64,000 nt of DNA, from assembly GCF_032852305.1 (NCBI RefSeq), contig NZ_CP136594.1:434001-498000 (forward strand), written 5' to 3'. The notes beneath the pieces are model-generated. The model was not told where the DNA came from. It saw only the letters and a program-made list of their open reading frames with translations, and did no database searches. The position numbers and the translations under genes were made by a program. This stretch comes from Parasphingorhabdus sp. SCSIO 66989 (GTDB taxonomy: Bacteria; Pseudomonadota; Alphaproteobacteria; Sphingomonadales; Sphingomonadaceae). Positions 19,926-29,672 of the stretch are shown one piece after another (positions within the stretch are counted from its first letter, which is position 1; each line of letters starts with the position of its first letter).

Positions 19926-20879
19926 ATGGCGGCGCGCCGTTTCGCTCTGACAGTTATGGCGGTCGGCATCGCCGCTGCCTGCTCGCCAGCGCCCGAGGAG
20001 AATAGTGAGCCGCAATGGGTCGCACTGTCCGGTGGCTGTTTCCAAATGGGCGAAAGCCGGATTTACCCCGAAGAAGGACCGGTGCGAGAAGCCTGTGTCG
20101 CGCCGTTCGAGATGATGCGCCACGAGGTCACCAACGCGCAATTTGCCGCTTTTGTCGACGCCACCGGTTATAAGACCCGGGCAGAGCGTGGTTGGTCTGC
20201 CGACGAAGCCGATGGCCCCGGGGTCGACCTTCCGCCCTCATCAGCGGTCTTTGCCCCCAGCGCCGAGCAGCGTCAGGAAAATCTCAGCTGGTGGCGACTT
20301 GTCGAGGGCGCCTATTGGCAGCGTCCTTTCGGCCCAGATCGGGATGACGAACCCGACCCGCAAGCACCGGTTGTCCATATCACCCGCGAAGATGCGCAAG
20401 CCTATGCCAAATGGGCCGGAGGACGCCTGCCGAGCGAGGCGGAATGGGAATATGCCGCGCGTGGCGGTCTGGATGGCAAGCTGATGGCCTGGGAGGATGC
20501 AGAAGCGGCAGCAGTCACGCAAAAGGCCAATACATGGCAAGGTGCCTTCCCGGCTTATGACGCCGCTTCCGATGGCTTTGCCGGTGTCGCCCCGGTGGGC
20601 AGCTTTCCCGCCAATGGCTTTGGCCTCTATGATATGATCGGCAATGTCTGGGAATGGACCGCGACGCCCTATGCCCCGGACCATTCAGATGACGCGCGCG
20701 CCCGTGCTGGCGTCAATGGGCTGGACCCGGCACAACCCGGTGCCAGTGTCGGCACCATTCGCGGCGGTTCTTTTCTGTGCGCCAAATCCTATTGCTATCG
20801 CTACCGCCCCGCCGCGCGCCAAGCACAAGACCTCAGCTTTGGCACATCGCATATCGGCTTTCGCCTGGTGCGTGATTGA
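19926..20879 (+). CDS. Formylglycine-generating enzyme (SUMF1/FGE family), probably exported
   Basis: The 317-residue protein has the FGE-sulfatase fold: GGCFQMGE near residue 40, FEMMRHEVTNAQFAAFVDATGY, GRLPSEAEWEYAARGG, MIGNVWEWTATPY and a C-terminal RGGSFLC...C...GFRLVRD. Both cysteines of the copper-binding active site are present (Cys285 and Cys290, spaced C-x4-C) within GGSFLCAKSYCYRYRPAAR, which closely follows the known FGE core, so it looks catalytically competent. The N-terminus has a hydrophobic segment ending in IAAAC, a possible lipoprotein or signal sequence, unusual because bacterial FGE is often thought to act before export. It directly follows a sulfatase gene and presumably serves it. 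Confidence 0.88.
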   Translation: MAARRFALTVMAVGIAAACSPAPEENSEPQWVALSGGCFQMGESRIYPEEGPVREACVAPFEMMRHEVTNAQFAAFVDATGYKTRAERGWSADEADGPGVDLPPSSAVFAPSAEQRQENLSWWRLVEGAYWQRPFGPDRDDEPDPQAPVVHITREDAQAYAKWAGGRLPSEAEWEYAARGGLDGKLMAWEDAEAAAVTQKANTWQGAFPAYDAASDGFAGVAPVGSFPANGFGLYDMIGNVWEWTATPYAPDHSDDARARAGVNGLDPAQPGASVGTIRGGSFLCAKSYCYRYRPAARQAQDLSFGTSHIGFRLVRD

Positions 20880-20929
20880 GCCTTGAGCTACTCCACCAAG
20901 ACATCCCGAGCAGATCGAGTTGGCAGAGC

Positions 20930-22519
20930 TCACCACAGAATGATGTAGAAGCCGACCAGCAATGTGACGACTGATAGCGCAAGGCCATTAAACAACGCCT
21001 GGGTCGAGAATTGCATCTTGCCCAATTGCACCGGCTGGCCATCTTCAGGCGGCGCGGTCGCCAACGAGGCGACAACCGCCAGCGCAAGACAGCCCATAAA
21101 GACGATCCAGACGCGGATGATGAAGGGGATATCCGGGGCACCGAATTTGAGTGCCAGATTGAGCGCGATAGACGCCAGCAGAGCGGTAAAGGCACCTGCG
21201 GCATTCATCCGTTTCCAGAAAAAGCCCATCAGAAAGACGATGACAATGCCTGGCGCAACGAAACCGGAATATTCCTGCACCGTCTGAAAACCGCTCTCAA
21301 AACCGCCGATAAAGGGACGCGCCAGCAACAGGGCAATCAGCATCACGGTAAAGGCAGTGATACGCCCCACCAGCACATAATGCTCATCGCGACGATCCGC
21401 CTGCCATGAACGATAGAGATCCATGGTGAAGATGGTGGAGATGGAGTTCATCATCGATGCCAGCGATGACACAATTGCCGCGATCAGCGCTGCGAAGACC
21501 AGACCGCGCACACCGACCGGCGCCAATTTGATCAGCTCGCCATAGGTATTGTCCGATTTTGCGGCCAGCGCAGTGCCATCAATTGTGCCCTGGCTCGCCA
21601 GTTGCAGCATCGCAATACCGGGGATCACCACGATCAACGGGATCAGCAGCTTCAGAAAGGCGGCGAACGCAAGGCCCTTTTGCGCCTCGTTCAGGTTCTC
21701 CGCACCGAGCGCGCGCTGGATGATATATTGGTTGAAGCCCCAATAGGAGAAATGCAGCACCCACAGGCCACCAAGCAAGGTCCAGATGCCGGGCAGATCG
21801 CCATAGGCTGGATGCTGCTCATCGAGGATCATGGTGAAATGGCCGGGCAGAGCCTCATAGATGCGGGCGAAACCGGCAAGCGCGCCACCCTCTTCACCAC
21901 TGACCAGATCAAGGGCGACCCAGGTGATAAACAGGCCACCAACAATCAGGATGACCACCTGAATGATGTCGGTCAGCGCCACCGCTTTCAACCCGCCATA
22001 GACTGAATAGAGAAAGGCAAATCCGGCGAGCAAGGCCATGGCGGTGAAAATCGGCAGGCCGGTAAGCGAGACTACCGCGAGTCCGCCAAGCCACAGCACC
22101 GTTGTCAGATTGACCGCGGTGTAGAGAATGATCCAGTAAATCGATGTGGTGATGCGGACACCCGAGCCATAACGCGCATCAAGAAATTGCGGCATGGTGT
22201 AGATTTTGTGTTTGAGGAAGATCGGCAGGAACCATTTGGCAACGATGATCAGGACAATCGCCGCCTGCCATTCATAGGCGGCGATGGCCATACCGACAGC
22301 ATAGCCCTGGCCTGACTGGCCGATAATCTGCTCCGCCGAAATATTCGACGCGATCAGCGATGCGCCAATCGCCCACCAGGGCAGGGCGCGACCGGCGAGG
22401 AAATAGTCCTCGGTATTCTTGGCATGGCCGCTTTTCTCCCGCGATACCCAAAAGGCGATGCCGAACAGCCCGGCTGCATAGACAGCTATGATGATCAGAT
22501 CGGTGGTCGCAAGGGTCAT
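20930..22519 (-). CDS. Sodium:solute (SSS) sugar symporter
   Basis: The 529-residue protein has the sodium:solute symporter fold with about fourteen hydrophobic segments. Visible hallmarks are WVSREKSGHAKNTEDYFLAGRALPWWAIGASLIASNISAEQ..., typical of the SGLT-like glucose/galactose transporters, and the GGLKAVALTDIIQ motif. The start ATG at 22519 overlaps the GH3 stop as ATGA, so it is coupled to a beta-glucosidase. It probably imports glucose or short beta-glucosides with Na+. Sodium dependence fits a marine or brackish habitat, which is inference. Confidence 0.9.
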   Translation of the reverse strand: MTLATTDLIIIAVYAAGLFGIAFWVSREKSGHAKNTEDYFLAGRALPWWAIGASLIASNISAEQIIGQSGQGYAVGMAIAAYEWQAAIVLIIVAKWFLPIFLKHKIYTMPQFLDARYGSGVRITTSIYWIILYTAVNLTTVLWLGGLAVVSLTGLPIFTAMALLAGFAFLYSVYGGLKAVALTDIIQVVILIVGGLFITWVALDLVSGEEGGALAGFARIYEALPGHFTMILDEQHPAYGDLPGIWTLLGGLWVLHFSYWGFNQYIIQRALGAENLNEAQKGLAFAAFLKLLIPLIVVIPGIAMLQLASQGTIDGTALAAKSDNTYGELIKLAPVGVRGLVFAALIAAIVSSLASMMNSISTIFTMDLYRSWQADRRDEHYVLVGRITAFTVMLIALLLARPFIGGFESGFQTVQEYSGFVAPGIVIVFLMGFFWKRMNAAGAFTALLASIALNLALKFGAPDIPFIIRVWIVFMGCLALAVVASLATAPPEDGQPVQLGKMQFSTQALFNGLALSVVTLLVGFYIILW

Positions 22520-24951
22520 GGCAGCGGGCACTCCGCCGTCTCTGCTGCCTCAATCGCTGCGGCATGGATAGCAATCTGCATTGCATCATCGCCCGATAGG
22601 CCAATGCGGGTCAGCTCCCCGGCAGGATCGCCAAAACAGGTCAGCGGGATGACCGATCGGGTCCAGCTTTGCGGGCTGAGGGTGCTTAGCAATGGGCCGA
22701 TATCCGCCTGGCGGGCACAGTCCGCGCCACAGCCCCACAACATGGTCGCCTCCGCTTTCGGCGCCTGCATCACCTTCCAGTCAATCACCAGCGCCAGATT
22801 GGCCGCGTTGCCAAGGGCGGAGAGATCAATGGCGCGCGATGTGCGCACACTCCATTCACCCTTGCCACCGCCTTGCCATTGGATCGCGCGAGAATCTTCC
22901 TGCGCACGATAGTCGATACCGCTGAGCTTTATCGCTCCGCCCAGGCTTTCGGCGGTGAGTGTGGTGACCGGAATATTGGCGTTGGACGCATCACCAAGAT
23001 ACATTTGCAGCCCGGCAGCGGCATCGCCCCGCTCAACCAGCTTGCCCGTAAACCGGCTATCGAGATTGACGCCCGGGTCTTCGCTCAGCGCTGCCAGGGT
23101 CTTGCTGTCACCATATCCCAGGCCATAGCCAAAGGGAAAGGCGACCTTCTCGCCTTCATTGCCATTAATCGGCGTGCCTTCACCGGTGGCGGGCCAGGAG
23201 AAAGAGAGCTTGCCGGTAAAGTCATAGCGCGCTTGGCCCTGTGTGTCGGCGATCAGAACATCGGCAATGCCGCCTCCCTCTGTGCCGGGTAACCAGGCCG
23301 CAATGAAAGCATCGGAGGCGTTGATATGCGGATTAACCCAGAGCGGTCTTCCGGAGAGAAACACCGAGATAACCGGGATATCGGCGGCCTTCAACTTCTT
23401 CAGCAGCGCCAGGTCGCTGCCACCATCTGTCTCATAGACCAGATCACTGCGATCACCGCGAAACTCGGCATAGGGCTGCTCGCCAAAGACGACGATGGCG
23501 ACATCGGGCTTGGCGGTATAGCTGCCATCGACCGACAGGATGGCGCGGCTGTCAATCGCCTCCAATGCCGTTTTCAACCCGGCATAAATGGTCTCGGCAT
23601 GGGCGAACTCATCATTGCTGTTGCCCGTGCCTTGCCAGTTCAATGTCCATCCGCCCGATTGCTGTTCGATGCTGTCTGCACCGCTTCCGGCAATCAGCAC
23701 GGTCTGCCCGCTCTGCAGGGGCAACAGGCTGGAATTGTTCTTCAGCAGCACCAAGGATTTCCGCACCGCCTCGCGGGCCACTTCCCGATGGGCGTCGCTG
23801 CCCAATAGGCTGGCATTGCTCGATGCCCGCTCGGACGGCTTGGGTGCATCAAACAGCCCGGCGCGCAGCTTGACCTTGAGGATACGCATCACCGCATCAT
23901 CAAGCCGATCAAGATCAAGATCGCCGTTTTTCGCTGCGTCGAGCAGATTGTCATAAAGCTCGCGCCAGCTATCGGGGGCCATATACATGTCCAGCCCGGC
24001 ATGCAGCGCGGCATCGCAATCGCCGGCAGTGCAGCCAGGTATCTCGGCATGGCCATTCCAGTCGCCGACAACAAAGCCGTCAAAGCCCATTTCGCCTTTG
24101 AGCCGGTCGGTGAGCAGCGCTTTATAGCCATGCATCTTGGTGCCGTTGATGCTGGAAAAACTTGCCATAACCGTCTGCACATCGGCCGAGATCGCCGGTC
24201 CATAGCCCGCGCCATGCAGCGTCAATATCTCCTCCAGATCGCCCTGGGTATCGCCCTTGTCGATGCCCTGTTCGGTGCCGCCATCGCCGACAAAATGCTT
24301 GGCGGTGGCAATCACATGGTCGCTGGTGAGAAAGTCCTCGGCGCCCGATTGCCCCTGTAGGCCCTGCACCATGGATCCGGCATAGGCGGCGACAATATCA
24401 GGGGCTTCTGAATAGCTTTCATACGTGCGGCCCCAACGGTCATCGCGCGCCACGGCCAGTGTCGGCGCAAAGGTCCATTCCTGCCCGGTCGCACGCACTT
24501 CACGCGCAGTGACTTCGGCGATGCGACCGATAAGGTCAGGATCATTGGCGGCGCCAAGGCCGATATTATGGGGAAAGATAACCGCGCTTTGCAGATTATT
24601 ATGGCCATGTACCGCATCGGTGCCCCAGATCAGCGGGATGCCGACACGGCCATCGCCTTTGTCAGTGGAGGCTTCCCAAAAGGCATCGGCAAGCGCCAGC
24701 CATTCTCTTGCATCGGCGACCTTGCCGCCACCGGGAGCGGAATTACCGCCGTTGAGGACAGAACCCAGATGGTATTTGCGCACATCCTCTGGTGTCACTG
24801 CAGAGATATCCGCCTGAATAATCTGGCCGACCTTCTCTTCCATCGTCATTTGCGCCAGAATTTCGCTAGCGCGATCTGTCACCGGATCGCTCATCATGCT
24901 GCAAGAGGTGAGCATAAGGATAGAAAGCGCGGCCAGAATATTGCGGACCAT
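22516..24951 (-). CDS. GH3 beta-glucosidase / exo-beta-glucanase, lipoprotein
   Basis: The 811-residue protein has a lipoprotein signal (MVRNILAALSILMLTSC; lipobox LTSC). Glycoside hydrolase family 3 domains follow: an N-terminal (alpha/beta)8 barrel with KHFVGDGGTEQGIDKGD and the nucleophile Asp in GFVVGDWNGHAEIPGC, then the alpha/beta sandwich (SLVLLKNNSSLLPL..., VVFGEQPYAEFRGD), then a C-terminal domain of about 190 residues. This ExoP-like architecture is typical of exo-1,3/1,4-beta-glucanases of marine Proteobacteria. It stands between a GH16 gene 2 nt upstream and an SSS transporter overlapping its stop, so it probably cuts laminarin oligosaccharides to glucose in the periplasm. Confidence 0.93.
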   Translation of the reverse strand: MVRNILAALSILMLTSCSMMSDPVTDRASEILAQMTMEEKVGQIIQADISAVTPEDVRKYHLGSVLNGGNSAPGGGKVADAREWLALADAFWEASTDKGDGRVGIPLIWGTDAVHGHNNLQSAVIFPHNIGLGAANDPDLIGRIAEVTAREVRATGQEWTFAPTLAVARDDRWGRTYESYSEAPDIVAAYAGSMVQGLQGQSGAEDFLTSDHVIATAKHFVGDGGTEQGIDKGDTQGDLEEILTLHGAGYGPAISADVQTVMASFSSINGTKMHGYKALLTDRLKGEMGFDGFVVGDWNGHAEIPGCTAGDCDAALHAGLDMYMAPDSWRELYDNLLDAAKNGDLDLDRLDDAVMRILKVKLRAGLFDAPKPSERASSNASLLGSDAHREVAREAVRKSLVLLKNNSSLLPLQSGQTVLIAGSGADSIEQQSGGWTLNWQGTGNSNDEFAHAETIYAGLKTALEAIDSRAILSVDGSYTAKPDVAIVVFGEQPYAEFRGDRSDLVYETDGGSDLALLKKLKAADIPVISVFLSGRPLWVNPHINASDAFIAAWLPGTEGGGIADVLIADTQGQARYDFTGKLSFSWPATGEGTPINGNEGEKVAFPFGYGLGYGDSKTLAALSEDPGVNLDSRFTGKLVERGDAAAGLQMYLGDASNANIPVTTLTAESLGGAIKLSGIDYRAQEDSRAIQWQGGGKGEWSVRTSRAIDLSALGNAANLALVIDWKVMQAPKAEATMLWGCGADCARQADIGPLLSTLSPQSWTRSVIPLTCFGDPAGELTRIGLSGDDAMQIAIHAAAIEAAETAECPLP

Positions 24952-24953
24952 GA

Positions 24954-25895
24954 TTATTCGCCTTTCTGTGCTGCGGGCGCTGTCGGCTGATAGACGCGGA
25001 CATAATCAATCTCCATGCGCGCCGGCACCGCGTCGTCAGCAATGCCTTTCTGCCCGCCCCAGCTGCCGCCAATGGCGATGTTGAGCAGCAAATGCTGCGG
25101 CCGATCAAAGGGCCAGCGGCTGCGTTTGCTGCTTTCCTTTTTGAACAGGAATTTCGGTTTGTCATCGACACCGAACATCATGAAATCGCTGGTCCAGAGC
25201 AGCTGATATTTGTGCATGGCATCGCAGGCGCTTTCCAGCTCATGCTTGGAGGTCATCTGTGTGCCACGCGAGAAGTTGAAGGCAGTGGTATGGACGGAAT
25301 GATGGATGACGCCGGGCTCAAACCCGACATGTTCCATAATATCGATCTCGCCGCCCTCGGGCCATTCAATGTCGGGATCGGAAGGCAGCATCCAGATGGC
25401 AGGCCATGTGCCAACACCGCAGGGCAGCTTGGCCCTGATTTCGAAAAAGCCATAGGTCCAGTCGCCCAGTCCTTGGGTGATGAGCCGTGCCGAGCTGAAT
25501 TCCTGACCACCCCAATCAGGGAACAGCGCGGGGTCCAGCGCTTCTTTGCGCGCCTCGATGATTAGATTGCCCGATTCAATCCGGGCATTTTCGGCCCGGT
25601 TGGCCGAGTAATACTGCTTTTCGTTGTTGAACCAGCCCTGCTTGTTGCGGAACGTGTCATATTTCCACTTGGCCGGATCGGGCAGTCCGGGGGTGCTGAA
25701 TTCGTCTGACCAGACCAGTGCATAGCCATTGGGAATATTGGTGGCGACGCTTTCGCCCGCCTGGTCTTGAGCGGGGGCCTGAGAGGCCGTTTCCGGCTGT
25801 GGCGATACAGCACTGTCTTGCGCCTGCGCGGAGGCCGTTAACACCAATGCCGTCAGAAATGATAAACTGGTAATGCGCACCAAATGCTCTCCCAA
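24954..25895 (-). CDS. GH16 endo-beta-1,3-glucanase (laminarinase-like)
   Basis: The 313-residue protein has a signal peptide (MGEHLVRITSLSFLTALVLTASAQAQ) and a single GH16 domain from about residue 60. The catalytic motif GEIDIMEHVG holds the nucleophile and acid/base Glu in the E-x-D-x-x-E spacing of bacterial laminarinases and lichenases. GYALVWSDEFSTPGLPDPAKW marks the first strand, and DYVRVYQ the last. There is no carbohydrate-binding module. Its position directly before GH3 and SSS genes supports laminarin (beta-1,3-glucan) breakdown. Confidence 0.93.
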   Translation of the reverse strand: MGEHLVRITSLSFLTALVLTASAQAQDSAVSPQPETASQAPAQDQAGESVATNIPNGYALVWSDEFSTPGLPDPAKWKYDTFRNKQGWFNNEKQYYSANRAENARIESGNLIIEARKEALDPALFPDWGGQEFSSARLITQGLGDWTYGFFEIRAKLPCGVGTWPAIWMLPSDPDIEWPEGGEIDIMEHVGFEPGVIHHSVHTTAFNFSRGTQMTSKHELESACDAMHKYQLLWTSDFMMFGVDDKPKFLFKKESSKRSRWPFDRPQHLLLNIAIGGSWGGQKGIADDAVPARMEIDYVRVYQPTAPAAQKGE

Positions 25896-25943
25896 GGCCT
25901 AATATGCGTAGTGGACATGACTCCAATTGGCGGTTTGTCACGA

Positions 25944-26013
25944 GGCCCGGGCTCGTGGAAGAACCCGGGCCCCGCTCAGGGTCATTCCAGGGTCAGAAAC
26001 AGGGCCTGACCCT
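25944..26013. terminator. Two intergenic hairpins between TonB receptor and GH16 genes
   Basis: Two perfect inverted repeats lie in the 116-bp gap: GGCCCGGG at 25944-25951 with CCCGGGCC at 25964-25971 (8 bp, 12-nt loop), and AGGGTCAG at 25989-25996 with CTGACCCT at 26006-26013 (8 bp, 9-nt loop, reaching the receptor stop codon). There is no U-run, so they may be leaky terminators or mRNA-stabilising ends rather than strong Rho-independent terminators. Confidence 0.5.
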
Positions 26014-28771
26014 AGAACTTCGCCCGGAACCGCGCGCCATAGGTGCGCGGGCGGGTGAAGAAGCGTGTGTTGTCAAACTGGGTGATGATGATCGCCGCTT
26101 CATGAATGGCGTTGGTAACATTATTGGCAAAGCCTTCGAGGCGATATTTGCCGGCATCATCAATCGACCAGCCAATGCCGAGGTCCATGGTCCAATAGCC
26201 GTCGATCCGGTCGAGCAAGCGGCCACTGGTCACTTCGGTGCCATTGCCGTCAGCATCGAATTCGATCGAGTTGAAGATGGTGTGATATTGCGAAGAGCGA
26301 TAGCCCAGCGAAATCACATAATCGAGCTCACCCTGGGGCAGTTCAAACGCCTGTGACAGACGAGCATTGAACTGCCAGCGCGGTGTCCTTGGCAGGCGGC
26401 GGCCCTCAATCTCCCGGAACACGGCATTTTCCGGGTCGACATCCGCCTGGAAGCGGAAGTCCTGAATCGGCTCGGCATTTCCGATCTCGGCCTCCAGCCA
26501 CAACAGGTTGAAGTCGAGCTTGATATTCTCCGGCAGGTCAAAGCCGCCGTCAAGCTGTGCGCCGTAGATGCGTGAATCTGCCGCATTGAAGCTGAAAGAG
26601 ACAACCAGCGCCTGATTGGTGCCGCCCGGCAAATCGACTTCGACGCCGCCCAACTCTGCCGCCTGTGCGACCGAAAGCAGCGAGGTGAATACCTGATCGC
26701 TATAGTCGTTATAGAAGAGCGAAGCGTTGAGACGCACGCCGACATTACCGAGCGAAAACTCGTTCTTGGTGCCGAGCTCGTAAAGAATGACATTTTCGGT
26801 GCCATAGGTCGGTGCGACACCCAGATCACCCAGATTGTCGTTGAAACCGCCCGATTTATGGCCGCTGGCAATCAGCGCATAAACCAGATTATCCGGCGTG
26901 ATGTCCCATTCACCGCGGATACGCCAATCGACAAATTCATCGTCAAAATTGCCGTCCTGGCGGAAAATCTGGCCACCAAATGGCACGGCAAAGGTGAAGT
27001 TGTCGGTATCGGCAAAGCCGTTACAGGTGAGGTTGTCGCCGGTGATGGTGTCGAGGCAGGGCGCATCGGTTGCGCCGGGGCCATTGGCGAAAATCTCGTC
27101 AACATTGTCGCGATCGCCAAATTGCTTGATGCCGTCAAAATAGAAATCGATGATTTCCTGGTTATTGATCGTGCCATCGCCATCAGTATCGGGATTGAAG
27201 ATGGTCCGTTCGCGCGCAGCAAACTCAAATCCTTCAGTGCCGACGCGCACGCCCATACAGCAATTGAAATTGTCATCGCCAATGGCAAAGCCATAGCGCG
27301 CGGCAACACCCTGGCGTTGCTTGCTGTCATTGGTGTAGCGCAGACCGCCGGTTATCCGGAAGCGACCGTCAATCTCGTATGTCGCATCGCCATAAAAGGC
27401 AAAGGAATCGGTATCGACTGTAGTGTTGAACTCAAGCCCCGAGAAGAAAGGCGAACGGTCCCCGGTGGAGGCTAGGAACGAGAATTGATCCTCGCGGATA
27501 TACAGGCCGCCGACGCTCCAGATAAAGTCGCCTTCGGTGTCGAAAATGCGCAGTTCATGGAAATGTGAGCGGGAATCGGTGATCGTGCGGAAACGCGAAA
27601 AGTCGTCCAGATTCTCGGCCAGTACGATGTTCGGATCAACCAGCGGCTGGCTGCCATCCGGATTGGCCGGTGCCAGCGCATCCTCGCGGAAGCTGAGCGA
27701 ATCCAGAACCCCTGGGAAGAATGGGGTCAGCGGCGTGGTTGCTTCATAGTCATAATCAACATCGCGATAGCTGCCGGTATACTCGATTTTGAAGTCATCG
27801 GCATCATAGGTGATTTTGGTGCGGATGCCCCAATGGTCGGAGTCGAGCACCGGCGTAATGCCGCGCGCGATTACATCGCGGGGATTGTCGATCTCGTCGA
27901 GGCTGGAAAGGTTGCCATTCTCAATCTCACCCAGAGGCAGGGCAAAGTTGGAGCCGGTAAAGCCTGTGCCGTTCTCGCTGATATAGTCCCCAGCGATCAG
28001 AATCGACAGCCTGTCGGTTGGCTCCCAATATAGCTGGGCGCGGCCGGCATAATTGTCTTCAGCCTCGGCGACATCAATGCCGCGTACCGGGCCGACATTG
28101 TCATAATAGGAGTCATGCTCAAGATACATGCCGGAGAAGCGCACCGCCATATTGTCGGTGACCGGGATGTTGACCACGCCGCGCAGTGAGCGATGCTCAT
28201 AATTGCCGGCTTCGAATTCCAGCGAGCCGTCAAAACTGCCCAGGCCAGGGCGGAAGGTGATCGCATTGATCGAGCCTGCAGTGGCGTTGCGGCCGCGCAA
28301 TGTTCCCTGCGGTCCGGTGTTCACCTCGACCCGCTGAATATCGAAAAAGGCAGAACCAATGCCGCGCGGTCGGGGCAGGTTCACACCATCAAGATGGAAT
28401 GCCGCTGCCGGGTCACCAAGCTCGGTGTTATTGCTGCTGCCAATGCCACGGATAAAGACTTCGACATTGCCTTGATTGTTGGCAATGGAAAGGCCGGGAA
28501 CCTGCTCTTGCAGGTCGGTGACATTCTGCACCCCGATCTTGCGTAAGTCCTCGCCGCTGAAAACCGAAATGGTGCCGGCGAAATCCTGCAGCGATTGTTC
28601 GCGGCGTTCAGCAGTAACGACGACAATATCATCATCGTCCAATGGTGGCTCTGCCTGATCGCTGGCTTCTGCAGGAGTCGGTTGTGTGGTGTCCTGTGCC
28701 ATCGCCAAAGCTGGCAGGCAAAGGGCTGTAGACGCGGCCAACATGGCGCGCGCAAAAAGTCGCGTATTCAT
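26012..28771 (-). CDS. TonB-dependent receptor of the putative beta-glucan locus
   Basis: The 919-residue outer-membrane protein has a signal peptide (MNTRLFARAMLAASTALCLPALAMAQ), an Asp-rich TonB-box region (LDDDDIVVVTAERREQSLQ), a plug (about residues 50-170, with VPGLSIANNQGNVEVFIRGIG), and a barrel ending in RTYGARFRAKF. The plug sequence is of the FecA/OMR-like class and differs from the Caulobacter-type receptor at 12.3 kb. I chose the ATG at 28771, preceded by GGGGAGGA. GH16, GH3 and SSS genes follow on the same strand after a hairpin-bearing gap, so laminarin oligosaccharide uptake is likely but inferred; siderophore or other substrates remain possible. Confidence 0.9.
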   Translation of the reverse strand: MNTRLFARAMLAASTALCLPALAMAQDTTQPTPAEASDQAEPPLDDDDIVVVTAERREQSLQDFAGTISVFSGEDLRKIGVQNVTDLQEQVPGLSIANNQGNVEVFIRGIGSSNNTELGDPAAAFHLDGVNLPRPRGIGSAFFDIQRVEVNTGPQGTLRGRNATAGSINAITFRPGLGSFDGSLEFEAGNYEHRSLRGVVNIPVTDNMAVRFSGMYLEHDSYYDNVGPVRGIDVAEAEDNYAGRAQLYWEPTDRLSILIAGDYISENGTGFTGSNFALPLGEIENGNLSSLDEIDNPRDVIARGITPVLDSDHWGIRTKITYDADDFKIEYTGSYRDVDYDYEATTPLTPFFPGVLDSLSFREDALAPANPDGSQPLVDPNIVLAENLDDFSRFRTITDSRSHFHELRIFDTEGDFIWSVGGLYIREDQFSFLASTGDRSPFFSGLEFNTTVDTDSFAFYGDATYEIDGRFRITGGLRYTNDSKQRQGVAARYGFAIGDDNFNCCMGVRVGTEGFEFAARERTIFNPDTDGDGTINNQEIIDFYFDGIKQFGDRDNVDEIFANGPGATDAPCLDTITGDNLTCNGFADTDNFTFAVPFGGQIFRQDGNFDDEFVDWRIRGEWDITPDNLVYALIASGHKSGGFNDNLGDLGVAPTYGTENVILYELGTKNEFSLGNVGVRLNASLFYNDYSDQVFTSLLSVAQAAELGGVEVDLPGGTNQALVVSFSFNAADSRIYGAQLDGGFDLPENIKLDFNLLWLEAEIGNAEPIQDFRFQADVDPENAVFREIEGRRLPRTPRWQFNARLSQAFELPQGELDYVISLGYRSSQYHTIFNSIEFDADGNGTEVTSGRLLDRIDGYWTMDLGIGWSIDDAGKYRLEGFANNVTNAIHEAAIIITQFDNTRFFTRPRTYGARFRAKF

Positions 28772-28934
28772 CTGTTCCTCCCCTAGGCGTCCCACCGCCT
28801 TCGAGACTTTTGTGCTCGGAAAGAAGCTGTGCATTGTCCCATGCGTTCAGCGTCTCCGAGAGGCCAAAATCCGCCTGCATGTCCGGAAGTTGCAACCGGT
28901 TTGCAGTAAGCGGGCGTTTTTCTGCAGCGAGCGG

Positions 28935-29672
28935 TCACATAATGCCGGATCGATCGAGCCAGGCCATGGTTTTGCTGCGGAATCGACGGCTGACGGGGAT
29001 CGCTCTGCCAGAAGAAAGGCACAGTTCTGACCCGCCCTGATCGCTCTTTTCCAGCCGCAGAACATAGGCCGCATTGGCGATATAGGAGCGGTGTACCTGG
29101 CAGAAGCCCGACGGAAGTTCCTGAGCAAAACTTTTGAGCGAGCCGCGCAACATCCGTTTCTGCCCGCCGACATAGAGCGCGATATATTCGCTTTCTGCGC
29201 GGGCATATTCGATATCGGTGAGCGCAATATAATCGGTCCCTTTACCTGAAGGGACCGCCACGCGTCCGTCTTGTCTGTCGGCATCGCTATCGCGTGATCG
29301 GGTGACGCGCTCTATGGCGCGGATCACTCTTTCGGCCGAGATCGGTTTGAGCAGATAGTCTGCTGCCTCGACATCAAAGGCCTGCACCGCAAAGCGGCTA
29401 TAGGCGGTGGTGAAAATCACCTTTGGCCGCTCTGCGAAAGGCATTTCCTCAAGCGCTGAGACCACCGAAAAGCCGTCTCCGGCGGGCATGTTAATATCGA
29501 GAAACACAATATCCGGGCGCTCGGCCGCGATAGCTGCAACCGTTTCTTCGCCAGTCGCGGTCTGTGAGACGAGCTTGAGGCCGGGAACGTCAGCGGTAAT
29601 CTCGTCAAAGATCGTTGCAAGAAGATCGCGGCTCAGCGCTTCATCATCGGCAATGGCAATGCGGATCGTCAT
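28935..29672 (-). CDS. LytTR-family response regulator
   Basis: The 245-residue protein has a receiver domain (acidic pair in IAIADDEALSRD, phospho-acceptor Asp in IVFLDINMPAGDGFSV, conserved Lys in YLLKPIS) and a C-terminal LytTR DNA-binding domain (GTDYIALTDIEYARAESEYIALYV, FCQVHRSYIAN, SRRFRSKTMAWL). Its start overlaps the stop of the sensor kinase gene as ATGA, so it is that kinase's partner. It lies directly upstream of the TonB receptor on the same strand, making regulation of the adjacent glucan locus plausible. LytTR target sites were not recognised. Confidence 0.92.
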   Translation of the reverse strand: MTIRIAIADDEALSRDLLATIFDEITADVPGLKLVSQTATGEETVAAIAAERPDIVFLDINMPAGDGFSVVSALEEMPFAERPKVIFTTAYSRFAVQAFDVEAADYLLKPISAERVIRAIERVTRSRDSDADRQDGRVAVPSGKGTDYIALTDIEYARAESEYIALYVGGQKRMLRGSLKSFAQELPSGFCQVHRSYIANAAYVLRLEKSDQGGSELCLSSGRAIPVSRRFRSKTMAWLDRSGIM

